Source of the DNA: MGIIb-O5 sp036154155
Lineage (GTDB): Archaea > Thermoplasmatota > Poseidoniia > Poseidoniales > Thalassarchaeaceae
Direction: 5' to 3'
Assembly: GCA_036154155.1 (NCBI GenBank)
Contig: JAYZLP010000013.1
Location: 1 to 32,148, forward strand
DNA: 32,148 nt
Shown one piece after another: positions 15,017 to 23,016 of the stretch (position 1 is its first letter; each line of letters begins with the position of its first letter). The notes beneath the pieces are model-generated. The model was not told where the DNA came from. It made no database searches and saw nothing but the letters and a program-made list of their open reading frames with translations. Position numbers and translations under genes: made by a program.

Positions 15017-15655
15017 ATGGATTTCGACCTCATAGCCTCATTGGCATTTGCCGGGGCGATCCTCGGGGTCGTCGAGGGGGTGAAGCCAGGCCCATTGCTG
15101 ACAATGGTAATCCGGGAAACACTGTCAGGAGGGCTTCGTGCAGGCCTTTGGACAGCCGCCGCGCCGATTTTCACTGATGGTCCGTTAGTGATATTCAGCC
15201 TGTTCGCAGCCGCATGGCTCGCGGAGGACCAGACACTACTGTTCCTAGTTACGGTGGCAGGTGCGGCTTTCCTTGCTTGGATGGGGATACAGTGCTTCTA
15301 CCTAGAGCCCCCCGATGTCAATGCGGATGCTCCACCACCCACAGGCTCCTTCATTCGAGGTGTGGTAACCAACCTGCTCAATCCAAACGTCTACGTTTTC
15401 TGGTTCCTGATAGGGGGGCCGTTGATGGCTTCCGCCATCGATGAGACAATCCTCGCACCCATCGCATACGCGGTAACATTCCTCGTTACCATAATGCTCA
15501 CGAAGGCAGCAATCGCATACGCGGTCCACCGTGCGGGAGGCAGCATCTCTCCTGTTTCCTATAGGGTGCTACTGGCAGCCTGTGGCGTTGTAATGCTGTG
15601 CTTTTCGGCCTCGTATGCATGGGATGCGTACAACATGGAATGGCCCTTGGCCTAG
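15017..15655 (+). CDS. LysE/RhtB-family exporter (first copy)
   Basis: The 212-residue protein has six hydrophobic segments. It starts with a helix ending in GVVEGVKPGPLLTMVIRE, matching the PGP motif and following helix of the LysE/RhtB amino-acid exporters, and has TNLLNPNVYVFWF in the middle, the family's second landmark. Members export basic or hydroxylated amino acids or related metabolites. It lies 4 bases after the BI-1-like gene. Its stop shares CTAG (15652-15655) with the opposing Asp-box lipoprotein stop. It is only distantly similar to the LysE copy at 28658. Substrate is unknown. Confidence 0.8.
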   Translation: MDFDLIASLAFAGAILGVVEGVKPGPLLTMVIRETLSGGLRAGLWTAAAPIFTDGPLVIFSLFAAAWLAEDQTLLFLVTVAGAAFLAWMGIQCFYLEPPDVNADAPPPTGSFIRGVVTNLLNPNVYVFWFLIGGPLMASAIDETILAPIAYAVTFLVTIMLTKAAIAYAVHRAGGSISPVSYRVLLAACGVVMLCFSASYAWDAYNMEWPLA

Positions 15656-17127
15656 AGCGTACTAGGTCCGCCCATCGGAAGCTCAGTTAGGGTTCCGTTC
15701 CCCCGCAAGGAGGGTCCAACCGCCATGGTCCCGAAAATCCCTATCTCGCCACCAACATTGTGTGCTAGACCGAACCAAGCCCTCCCATGCTGATCAATGA
15801 CTATGTCATTGAAGTCCCCGAACCCCCCGCATCGGTTGAAACCGCAGTCCGCAGTCGTGTCGAGAGGGTCCCCCCACGCATTGACCTGCACTGTGGTCAT
15901 CAGGGGCATGGGGCTGAAAGCATCGGATATCACTGTGAGGTATCCGTTCCAAGTGTCGCCGCCCGAGTCACCTAGGTAGCCCAGTGCCACCTGTCCCGGG
16001 CCACCCGCAGCAATTACCGGGAAACCAGTGCCATTCAGCCCGATTGGCGGTGCGACCATCATCGGCGGGCTCCAAGTGCCCCCTTCGTCCATTGAGTAGG
16101 AGTAGTATGGCATGTTGTCAGACCCCATCCACATCGCGTGGACGTTGTTGTCTGAGTCGGGGTAGACCTGGGCCTCCTCGAAGTTCCAAGTCTCAGCAGT
16201 ACCTGTGGTCTCTGTCGGGAGGGGGTGCTCGGTCCATGTCAGTCCTCCATTCGTGCTTCGGTAAATTGAGTAGCCATCACCACCGTTGCACCCTCTGTTT
16301 CCACGGTAGAAGTTACCATTGTCCGATCCCATAATGTGCCCTGTGAGCCCACCGCTGTTGCAGCTGGTGGGTGCCCCAGGAACCTCTGGCCCCCAAGTGA
16401 GCCCACCGTCATTGCTAGTTGAGCAAACGGGGTAGGGGTAGTTCCCGTTCACGCAGAAGACCCACGTCGTCGGGTGCAAGAGAGCGGGGTACGGAGCCGA
16501 AGCAATGGTCTGGTGGTCCTGAACCGACCACCCAGTGGCAACTGAGGGCCCCGTCCAGCTCCCCCCCTCGTTGTCCGACCACTCAACTGTCATGCCAAGT
16601 AGAGCATGCATGTCGAATTTCATTATCCGGTCGGTCCACGGGTCGACGTAGACATACGGGTCGTTGCTATTGGCGACTGGGGCGAACACATTGTACACAT
16701 CCTCGCAGACGTATTCACTGAGGTTCACCATCCCAATCAACCCCGAGCAGCGTACTATGGCCGTAGAACCGGAATCCCCATTCCCCCAGCTGGTCATGTA
16801 GAGGTTATCGCTGGATGTGACACCGATCGTGGGCTCGAAAGTAGTCAGACCGATACCGTAGTATGTGCCTTTGGCACAGGCGGGGGCGTTGTTACCGACT
16901 AGAACCGAACTCCCGTTAAGCTCGCTGGAGACCTTTGTGGCGTCCGTGGCGTTGGAGTAGTGGTACCAAGTGTTGTTTGCGATGCCGTCGGGGCACAAAT
17001 CTGAGAAATCGAAACCATCAGCCATCTCCGGGGCCTTATCCTCCTCCCCGAAACAGCCGCTCAGTGGTGCTGAAACCACCAGTAGGACCAATGCGACCGC
17101 GACTGAACGCATGCCCTCCGGTACCAT
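15652..17127 (-). CDS. Asp-box (BNR) repeat lipoprotein, downstream paralog
   Basis: The 491-residue protein starts at ATG 17125-17127, which overlaps the upstream paralog's TGA by one base (TGATG). A hydrophobic signal with lipobox LSGC puts the lipidated Cys at residue 25. The mature part is a probable beta-propeller with Asp-box turns of the S-x-D-x-G-x-T-W type: SDNEGGSW, SNDGGLTW, STNGGLTW and SMDEGGTW. Shared with the paralog are SNDPY, KFDMHAL, QDHQ and a C-terminal DCG...RCGGFGDF. Asp boxes occur in sialidases, sortilin-like receptors and other secreted propellers, but I see no FRIP motif or clear Arg triad, so sialidase activity is not supported. It is probably a cell-surface binding or glycan-active protein. 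The frame is open upstream to 17322, but that extension is not protein-like. Confidence 0.75.
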   Translation of the reverse strand: MVPEGMRSVAVALVLLVVSAPLSGCFGEEDKAPEMADGFDFSDLCPDGIANNTWYHYSNATDATKVSSELNGSSVLVGNNAPACAKGTYYGIGLTTFEPTIGVTSSDNLYMTSWGNGDSGSTAIVRCSGLIGMVNLSEYVCEDVYNVFAPVANSNDPYVYVDPWTDRIMKFDMHALLGMTVEWSDNEGGSWTGPSVATGWSVQDHQTIASAPYPALLHPTTWVFCVNGNYPYPVCSTSNDGGLTWGPEVPGAPTSCNSGGLTGHIMGSDNGNFYRGNRGCNGGDGYSIYRSTNGGLTWTEHPLPTETTGTAETWNFEEAQVYPDSDNNVHAMWMGSDNMPYYSYSMDEGGTWSPPMMVAPPIGLNGTGFPVIAAGGPGQVALGYLGDSGGDTWNGYLTVISDAFSPMPLMTTVQVNAWGDPLDTTADCGFNRCGGFGDFNDIVIDQHGRAWFGLAHNVGGEIGIFGTMAVGPSLRGNGTLTELPMGGPSTL

Positions 17128-18647
17128 CACCCCATCTTGAGCGTTGAGTTTCCCCCGGGAGGCAGAGAGTCGAGGGCGACGATGTCCCCGTAAAGCGCCG
17201 GACCCTCGGTTAGCGTTCCGATGATCGCCTCCTCGAAACCCGCAGCATTGTGCGCCAACGCAATCCACGGCCGACCCGCATCGTCCAGCTCCACATCGAT
17301 GAAGTCCCCGAATCCACCGCATCTGACGTTACCGCAATCGGATGTGACGTCCAACGGGTCGTCCGGCGAGTTAACCACCACGCTAGTAATGAGGGGCCGC
17401 TCCTCGAAGGCGTTGGTCATTATCGCCATATATCCGCCCCATCCCACGCCCCCGGTCGCGTTCTCGTTCTCTACGTCATTTACCTCCCCGATGTAGCCAA
17501 TGACCACGCGCCCCTCGTCCCCTGCGAAGATAGTAGGGAAACCAGACTCGTTCACCCCAGGGGCGGCGACCATCATGGGCTGACTCCATGTCATGCCCTG
17601 GTCCCGGGAATACGCGTACCACGGCATCATGTCAGTCGAAATCCAAGTTGCGTGGACGTTGCCTCCCTCGTCCACTGCGGTCGCCACTTCGTGAGAGTGC
17701 CAGCCCTGTTGCATCCCCACCTCCGTTGTAATGGTGTGCTCACTCCATGTGTATCCACCATCATGCGATGCGTAGACGGCAGGCCCCTCGCAAGAGGGGT
17801 TTCCCCTGTATATCGAACCGTCGGAGCCCCCAGCGACATGCCCGTGTAGGCCTGAGCACTGGTTTCCAAAGCTCTCAGTCGGATAGCCAATCCTCTGGGG
17901 GTCCCAAGTGTGCCCTCCATCCAATGATCTGGAGCATTGGGCGCCTAGTGCGGGTGATCCAGTATTGATGCAGTAGACATAGACAACGTCCCCAACTATC
18001 GCGTTCTGATGGGGCATGGAGGCGATGCTCTGGTGGTCCTGAGGGGCATAGTACCCCTCTACTGGGAACGGGATGCTCCAAGTCTCTCCATCGTCATCAG
18101 AATACTCTACGAACATCGCAGTCAAGGCGTGCATGTCAAACTTGACGAGCCGGTCGTTGAATTTGTCCACATACAGATAGGGGTCGTTCGAGTTGGGCGT
18201 CTGCCCCTGGTCATCGGACATCCCAAAGGGCCCCACATCCTCCCAAGTCTGCCCTAGATCCCTCGATCTGATGATATGAGTACCGTCGCCCAATCCGTTG
18301 TAGTTCGTGAAGAATATCGCGCCCGAGGAAGTGATCCCTATCGTCGGCTCGAACGTGTCCCACCCAGTCCCATAGTATGTAGCGCTTGCAAAGAAGGGCG
18401 TGTTGGCCCCAGTGAGATTTGCCGTGATGTTGGCCGATGAAACCATCAAGGGGTTTGTCGCATCTACCGCCCACGGCTCCACTACAGTCCCTGGGTAGTG
18501 GTACCAAGTTGTAGACGGAACAGGCTCATCGAACGCGAAGGGCCCGGTTTCCACCTCCTCCTCGAGCGACTCATCGCCCCAGAATAAGCACCCAGACATG
18601 CTGGAACTCAGGATTACCACCACAAGCAGCCCCGCGACGCCCCTCAT
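17127..18647 (-). CDS. Asp-box (BNR) repeat lipoprotein, upstream paralog
   Basis: The 506-residue protein has an N-terminal hydrophobic signal and lipobox MSGC (Cys20), followed by an acidic linker. Five Asp-box turns are visible: SRDLGQTW, SDDDGETW, SLDGGHTW, SHDGGYTW and SRDQGMTW. These suggest a six-bladed propeller. The ending DCGNVRCGGFGDF is nearly the same as in the downstream paralog; the paired Cys may form a disulfide. The two genes overlap by one base and are probably cotranslated. The promoter would lie in 18648-18759, where two palindromes occur. It is exported and membrane-anchored; ligand or substrate is unknown. Confidence 0.75.
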   Translation of the reverse strand: MRGVAGLLVVVILSSSMSGCLFWGDESLEEEVETGPFAFDEPVPSTTWYHYPGTVVEPWAVDATNPLMVSSANITANLTGANTPFFASATYYGTGWDTFEPTIGITSSGAIFFTNYNGLGDGTHIIRSRDLGQTWEDVGPFGMSDDQGQTPNSNDPYLYVDKFNDRLVKFDMHALTAMFVEYSDDDGETWSIPFPVEGYYAPQDHQSIASMPHQNAIVGDVVYVYCINTGSPALGAQCSRSLDGGHTWDPQRIGYPTESFGNQCSGLHGHVAGGSDGSIYRGNPSCEGPAVYASHDGGYTWSEHTITTEVGMQQGWHSHEVATAVDEGGNVHATWISTDMMPWYAYSRDQGMTWSQPMMVAAPGVNESGFPTIFAGDEGRVVIGYIGEVNDVENENATGGVGWGGYMAIMTNAFEERPLITSVVVNSPDDPLDVTSDCGNVRCGGFGDFIDVELDDAGRPWIALAHNAAGFEEAIIGTLTEGPALYGDIVALDSLPPGGNSTLKMG

Positions 18648-18688
18648 GGCGAACCCTCCAAGGGCCCCTTCAAAACTCCATCCAATGG

Positions 18689-18705
18689 TTGGCCAAGGCT
18701 AGCCT
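18689..18705. repeat. Two overlapping palindromes in the lipoprotein/GST-like divergent gap
   Basis: TTGGCCAA (18689-18696) and AGGCTAGCCT (18696-18705) are perfect palindromes that share one base. They lie about 42-58 bases upstream of the lipoprotein start and upstream of the GST-like gene on the other strand. A binding site for a regulator of either gene is possible, but chance is not excluded at this size. Confidence 0.35.
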
Positions 18706-18792
18706 ATTGTGTGCCATCTAGTGATAATGCCCCTTCGATGCATTCACAAGTGCTAGTTATTGCGCATTGCTGTGAAAGAGACCCCAGTTGAG

Positions 18793-19518
18793 ATGCCGCC
18801 TTCGGGCGTGCAGGAGACCCTTGTACCCGAAAGGGTGGTTAACGACCTCCCGACCATGTACTGCTTCGAGACCTGCCCCTTCTGTTTCAAGGTCAAGGCA
18901 CTCCTGGGATCGAGGGGTATTGCGTACTCCAAGGTCGAGGTGGACCCTACTTTCAAGACGCAGCTGAAGTGGTCTGACTGGGGCCAAGTGCCAGTGTTTG
19001 TCGACATCGATGGCACCCAGGTGAACGACTCGAACTACATCCTCCACTACATCGACTCCAAAGACTCGAACTCATTCCCCCGAAAAGGCGAGGACCCCGA
19101 GCAGGATCGGTGGATGGATTTTTCCAACAAAGTATTGGGCAAGTCAATCGTCGCAGTAATCTACACCTCATACAGGACCTCTCTCCGAGCCCTCGATTAC
19201 GTGACCAGGGTCGACAACTTCTCGTTTGGCAGCCGCTTAACCAACAAGTGGCTAGGAGCCTTCATCATGCGTATGGTAGGCAAGAGCAGAGCGAAGATGT
19301 TCGACCTCCCACCTCGTGAGAACCTCCAGTTCCAACTGGATGAGATGTCAAAGGGTATAGAGGGGGACTTCTTTGGAGATGTAGAGCCTAATGGGGCGGA
19401 CTACGCCAACTTCGGAATCCTCCGATCTATGCAGGGGTTGAATGGGTTCGACATAGTCGAGAGCCACCCGATAGTATCCGGCTGGTACTCAAGGATGCGA
19501 GAGCACTCCGGGGTGTAA
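18793..19518 (+). CDS. Glutaredoxin/GST-like protein (mPGES-2-like)
   Basis: The protein begins with a thioredoxin-fold domain: MYCFETCPFCFKVKALL, carrying a CPFC redox motif, then VEVDPTFKTQLKW, VPVFVDIDGTQVNDSNYIL and a helical C-terminal domain of about 130 residues. This order and the VND-S-N-Y-I loop match the microsomal prostaglandin E synthase-2 / GST-like family. In archaea the role is probably thiol-disulfide exchange or glutathione-independent isomerase-type chemistry; prostaglandin synthesis is not implied. I chose ATG 18793 (241 residues); a GTG at 18772 or a TTG at 18760 would add 7-11 residues. It is divergent from the Asp-box lipoproteins and convergent with the SDR gene. Confidence 0.7.
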   Translation: MPPSGVQETLVPERVVNDLPTMYCFETCPFCFKVKALLGSRGIAYSKVEVDPTFKTQLKWSDWGQVPVFVDIDGTQVNDSNYILHYIDSKDSNSFPRKGEDPEQDRWMDFSNKVLGKSIVAVIYTSYRTSLRALDYVTRVDNFSFGSRLTNKWLGAFIMRMVGKSRAKMFDLPPRENLQFQLDEMSKGIEGDFFGDVEPNGADYANFGILRSMQGLNGFDIVESHPIVSGWYSRMREHSGV

Positions 19519-19528
19519 TGACCAGAGG

Positions 19529-20557
19529 CTACTCGCCGCCAATCAGCCCGGGTACCGAATCAACTACGGACTCCCGGGGGGTCTTCCACGTCATGCCCAA
19601 CTCCTCTTCTGCCGGAGTGGCGTCCCAGTAGATCTTCCTCCTGAGGTGCTGCCTCGCCCAGGAACGAGTGATCCGCTTGTCGAAAAGCGACCCTCCATAC
19701 AATGCAATAAGATAGGGGACAGTGAGCCGGGGGGTTTTGATTTCGGGGTACTCCTCCCTTATTGCCTTCGAGATGCCAGAGAACTGCATGTCTCCGCTCA
19801 CTGTCAGGTACCTCCCCCCGTCCTTGCCCATAGTAAGCGCCCTGACATGGGCCTCAGCAACGTCTCTCACATCAACAATGTTGATCTGGATGGGGATTAG
19901 GATGGGGATTTTCCGCTTCACCAACGCATCTAGGAAAGAGAGGGAGCCCCGATGGTGCACCTTGCTCATGGAGGGCCCAAAAACCACACTCGGATGTATC
20001 GTTACCATCCTAGGCCCCGCTCCCTCATCCAGGGCAGAGTGCCACTCTCTGACCGCCCTCTCTGACATCACTTTGGCCAAACCGTACGGATTGCCCTCCA
20101 ATGTGGCGTCGTCCGCCCAGGTGTCCGTAGTCAACGTCTGGCCGTCCTCCCACTCCATCGGGCGGATGGCCGCGGTCGAGGACGTGTGAACGAACCTCTC
20201 CACAGTCCCAGCCTCGTCTATCGCGGAAATCACGTTCCGAGTCCCTATCACACTGGGGTCGACGATCTGCCTCTGGGGGTCCTTGGCACTGATTCTAACC
20301 GCAGCGGCCGTGTGTATCAGGTCCGTACAACCAGCAATCGCTGCATTCACCGAATCAGCATCGAAGAGGTCCATTTCCACGATCTCCAGGCTCCCGCCCT
20401 CCGAAATCGGTAGCGCCTTCAGGTGGTCCACCCTCATTGGATCCCCAGGATCTCTGACCGTGGCCCTGACTTCCCTGCCACGGCTCAGGAGGTTCGCGAC
20501 CACATGGCTACCGATGTATCCGCTAGCCCCGGTAACCACGACAGTGCCGTCAGCCAT
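19529..20557 (-). CDS. NAD(P)-dependent SDR, epimerase/dihydroflavonol-reductase-like
   Basis: The 342-residue protein is an extended short-chain dehydrogenase/reductase. GASGYIGS (10-17) binds the nucleotide and Asp63 sits at the end of a beta strand. A catalytic Ser is near 126 (HTSSTAA) and the catalytic pair Y158-x3-K162 is in YGLAK. The C-terminal part has IVDVRDVAEAHV, typical of the DFR/3-beta-HSD/NSDHL branch. Substrates of the branch include nucleotide sugars, sterol-like compounds and flavonoid-like ketones; none can be chosen here. The start lies just beyond a 17-bp palindrome (20567-20583), and the MMPL exporter is upstream on the same strand. Confidence 0.82.
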   Translation of the reverse strand: MADGTVVVTGASGYIGSHVVANLLSRGREVRATVRDPGDPMRVDHLKALPISEGGSLEIVEMDLFDADSVNAAIAGCTDLIHTAAAVRISAKDPQRQIVDPSVIGTRNVISAIDEAGTVERFVHTSSTAAIRPMEWEDGQTLTTDTWADDATLEGNPYGLAKVMSERAVREWHSALDEGAGPRMVTIHPSVVFGPSMSKVHHRGSLSFLDALVKRKIPILIPIQINIVDVRDVAEAHVRALTMGKDGGRYLTVSGDMQFSGISKAIREEYPEIKTPRLTVPYLIALYGGSLFDKRITRSWARQHLRRKIYWDATPAEEELGMTWKTPRESVVDSVPGLIGGE

Positions 20558-20566
20558 GGGCCGCCG

Positions 20567-20583
20567 AAAGCGCGCCGCGCTTT
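20567..20583. promoter_or_regulatory. 17-bp perfect palindrome upstream of the SDR gene
   Basis: AAAGCGCG, a central C, then CGCGCTTT form a perfect inverted repeat. It lies 9 bases upstream of the SDR start codon (20557) and 11 bases downstream of the MMPL stop (20595). It can be read as an operator covering the SDR promoter, or as a hairpin in the MMPL-SDR message. No T-run follows on the minus strand. Confidence 0.5.
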
Positions 20584-20594
20584 GACTTAGCGCT

Positions 20595-22928
20595 CTACTC
20601 GGTACCCTCTTCAGAACGCCCCGAGAGCCAATCGGGCGCCCACCAGTTCAAAGAACCCATCAAGCGCATGGTCGAAGGTACAACCAACGCCCTCACAATG
20701 GTCGCATCGACTGCTACACCGAGGGCCAGCATCAATCCAAACTGCTTCATCAGCGAGACGGAGGACAAACCGAAGGCCGAGAAGACCGTCACCATCACCA
20801 GGGCAGCGGAGGTGATGATACGCCCGCTTTTTTGCAGGCCCACTGCAACCGCCTTGGTGTTGTCCCCAACTCTTTCCCACTCTTCGTGGATTCTGGAGAG
20901 CATCAGCACTTCGTAGTCCATGCTAAGGCCGAACAGTATAGCGAAGATCATCACTGGCGTAGTCGGGTCTATCGGCTGGGGCGTGAAATTCAGCAGCTCG
21001 GCGCCGTTCCCTTGCTGGAATATCCAAACCAACACACCGAAAGACGCAGCCACCGATAGCACGTTCATCACGAGGGCCTTCAGGGGCAGTATGACCGACC
21101 TCACTTGCAGGAATATCAGGATGTAGCTGGAAATCAGAATGAAAGCCATGGCCAAAGGCATGCTTTCTATCACCGCATCTAGCACGTCTTGGTTGTATGC
21201 CGCCATCCCCGCTACATACACGGTTGAAACACCACCAAGCTGCTCCTCCTTGTCCTCAAGGGCCCGTATGGCGTTCACTACCTCTCTGGACTCTTCGCTG
21301 GTTTGCTCCCCGTCTATCCCGACCACGATCATGACTACCCCATCGCCCACCGTATTCTCCAAGTGGTACTCCCTTAGGATTGCAACCATCTGTGCCTGTT
21401 GCGGGGGCATCTCGCCATCTTTCGACTCGTCCCAGAAATCCACCATCTCCTGCTCGCTCATCCCTTCATCGAAATGAGCGTAGGTGTACACGTACCCAGC
21501 GTTCTCTATGCTCAGGATTTCCTTTGAGAAGGCGTGAAGAGATCTGAGATGTTCCTCGGATAGCAACTCCACTCCCTCGTCTACCTCAAACACCACCAAA
21601 GCAGTGTTCGCGACGTCCTCGGGCCAGTATTCGTCAGTGAGCTCCATCCCCCTGCGGGACTCGTCATCGGGGCTCAGCGACTTCCAGGACGTTATCCCCC
21701 ACTCCGCCTGAAGGAAGGGGGAACCAGCGAGCAATAGGACAATCATGGAGGGGACAAGAACAGAGAGCGGCCGCTCCATCACTCCATTCGCTATCCATGA
21801 CCAGAATCCGGACTCGCTACTCCGTGTTCCCGCAGAGAATGGCACCTTCAGAGAGTTCACCCGCTCTCCCAAAAGGGAAAGCAAGGCCGGGAGCAGGACG
21901 ATAGAAGAGGTCAGGGCGACAAAGGTCGCACATATTCCTCCCCAGCCAAGAGAGGGAAGGCCCGTGTTGTCGAAGAAAAGCATCCCAAGCAGGCCAGCTA
22001 TCACAGTCAGGCCCGAGAAGAAAATGGCACGTCCCGCCGTAGCGCTGGTCATCGCGACGGCCGTTCTTCTATCGTGTCCATTGTCCAGCTCCTCCCGGAA
22101 CCGGTTGACGATGAATAATGAGTAGTCGACGCTCAGCCCAATGCCGAGAAGCGAAACTATGTTGTTCGCATAGACGGTGATGTCGTCGAATACGAAGGTC
22201 AGGCCGGTCACAATTCCAACAGCGGCGACAACGGTGTACACTCCGGTTAGAACAGGCAGCCCGGCAGCCACCACGCTGCCGAATACGAAGAGAAGGATGA
22301 TCAGGGTCAGCGGGGCGGATATCAGCTCCGCCTCGACCAGCTCCTCCTTGAGTGTCAAATCGAAGGTAACGTCAATCGCTAGGTTGTCAGTAACCCATTT
22401 TTCCATTCCCTCCGGTGCGCCCTCGGGGAGTCTTACGTCGTCTATGACCTCCTTCAGAAGGACCTTCGAGTTGTCCCGGTCCAGACTCACTTCAACCCTT
22501 ATGCGGGACCATTCCGAGTCTACAGAGCTGATCAGTTTGGACCGGTTTGCTTCGTTGGTGAGCCAGGGGTATTCAAGCGAAACCTCGTCTCTCTCAGCTA
22601 GGACCTGAACCGTTGACAGCATGGCCTCCTTCACCGACTCGTCGTTTGTATCCAAACCCGGGTGGTGGAACAGAACGTAGAAGCCCATCTTCTCGGTTTC
22701 GTTCTCTGAACTGAACCCAATTCTGACTGCCTCCCACCCATGTACAGATTCAAGGTCCCCCTCACCGTATCCTTCTGCGTACTTTGGCTCCAGAGTCATC
22801 AAGCTCCCGAGGCCTGCGCAGAGGAGAAGGGTCAGTACGAGAACGACTTTCGCATTGTCATGCACCAGGAGACCCATCTTGTAGTAGGCCCTATTTTGCA
22901 TTACAGAGGGCGAGCCCGGGCCTTCCAT
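20595..22928 (-). CDS. MMPL/RND-superfamily exporter
   Basis: The 777-residue protein has the MMPL layout: TM1 near 28-48, a large extracytoplasmic domain (~50-195), a five-TM bundle (~200-355), a second extracytoplasmic domain (~400-590) and a second bundle. The proton-relay motif of the family appears as GIGLSVDYSLFIVNRFREE (262-280) in the first bundle and GLSMDYEVLMLSRIHEEW in the second. MMPL proteins export lipids or other hydrophobic molecules by proton antiport; the archaeal cargo is unknown. An ATG at codon 10 is an alternative start. It is probably cotranscribed with the SDR gene. Confidence 0.9.
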   Translation of the reverse strand: MEGPGSPSVMQNRAYYKMGLLVHDNAKVVLVLTLLLCAGLGSLMTLEPKYAEGYGEGDLESVHGWEAVRIGFSSENETEKMGFYVLFHHPGLDTNDESVKEAMLSTVQVLAERDEVSLEYPWLTNEANRSKLISSVDSEWSRIRVEVSLDRDNSKVLLKEVIDDVRLPEGAPEGMEKWVTDNLAIDVTFDLTLKEELVEAELISAPLTLIILLFVFGSVVAAGLPVLTGVYTVVAAVGIVTGLTFVFDDITVYANNIVSLLGIGLSVDYSLFIVNRFREELDNGHDRRTAVAMTSATAGRAIFFSGLTVIAGLLGMLFFDNTGLPSLGWGGICATFVALTSSIVLLPALLSLLGERVNSLKVPFSAGTRSSESGFWSWIANGVMERPLSVLVPSMIVLLLAGSPFLQAEWGITSWKSLSPDDESRRGMELTDEYWPEDVANTALVVFEVDEGVELLSEEHLRSLHAFSKEILSIENAGYVYTYAHFDEGMSEQEMVDFWDESKDGEMPPQQAQMVAILREYHLENTVGDGVVMIVVGIDGEQTSEESREVVNAIRALEDKEEQLGGVSTVYVAGMAAYNQDVLDAVIESMPLAMAFILISSYILIFLQVRSVILPLKALVMNVLSVAASFGVLVWIFQQGNGAELLNFTPQPIDPTTPVMIFAILFGLSMDYEVLMLSRIHEEWERVGDNTKAVAVGLQKSGRIITSAALVMVTVFSAFGLSSVSLMKQFGLMLALGVAVDATIVRALVVPSTMRLMGSLNWWAPDWLSGRSEEGTE

Positions 22929-22959
22929 GCCCCGCCGGAAGAAGAATGGTATTTCTATG

Positions 22960-23016
22960 GCTAGGTAGGCGTGCTCTCACCCAGTGTTGCAACAAACACT
23001 TCACGCTAGGTAGGCG
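22960..23016. repeat. 12-bp direct repeat flanking a small hairpin, HAD/MMPL intergenic
   Basis: GCTAGGTAGGCG occurs at 22960-22971 and again at 23005-23016, 45 bases apart. Between them AGTGTT (22983-22988), loop GCAACA, AACACT (22995-23000) forms a 6-bp stem directly after the HAD stop on the minus strand. The second repeat copy lies in the HAD 3' end. The first copy is about 32 bases upstream of the MMPL start codon, near the expected promoter. Confidence 0.45.

Noticed and set aside
17128..17322. 65-residue N-terminal extension of the downstream Asp-box lipoprotein
   Set aside because: It overlaps the upstream paralog in another frame, and the signal peptide with lipobox starts at ATG 17127.
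15652..18647. Sialidase call for the Asp-box lipoproteins
   Set aside because: Asp-boxes alone are not diagnostic, and the FRIP motif and catalytic Arg/Tyr/Glu set are not visible.
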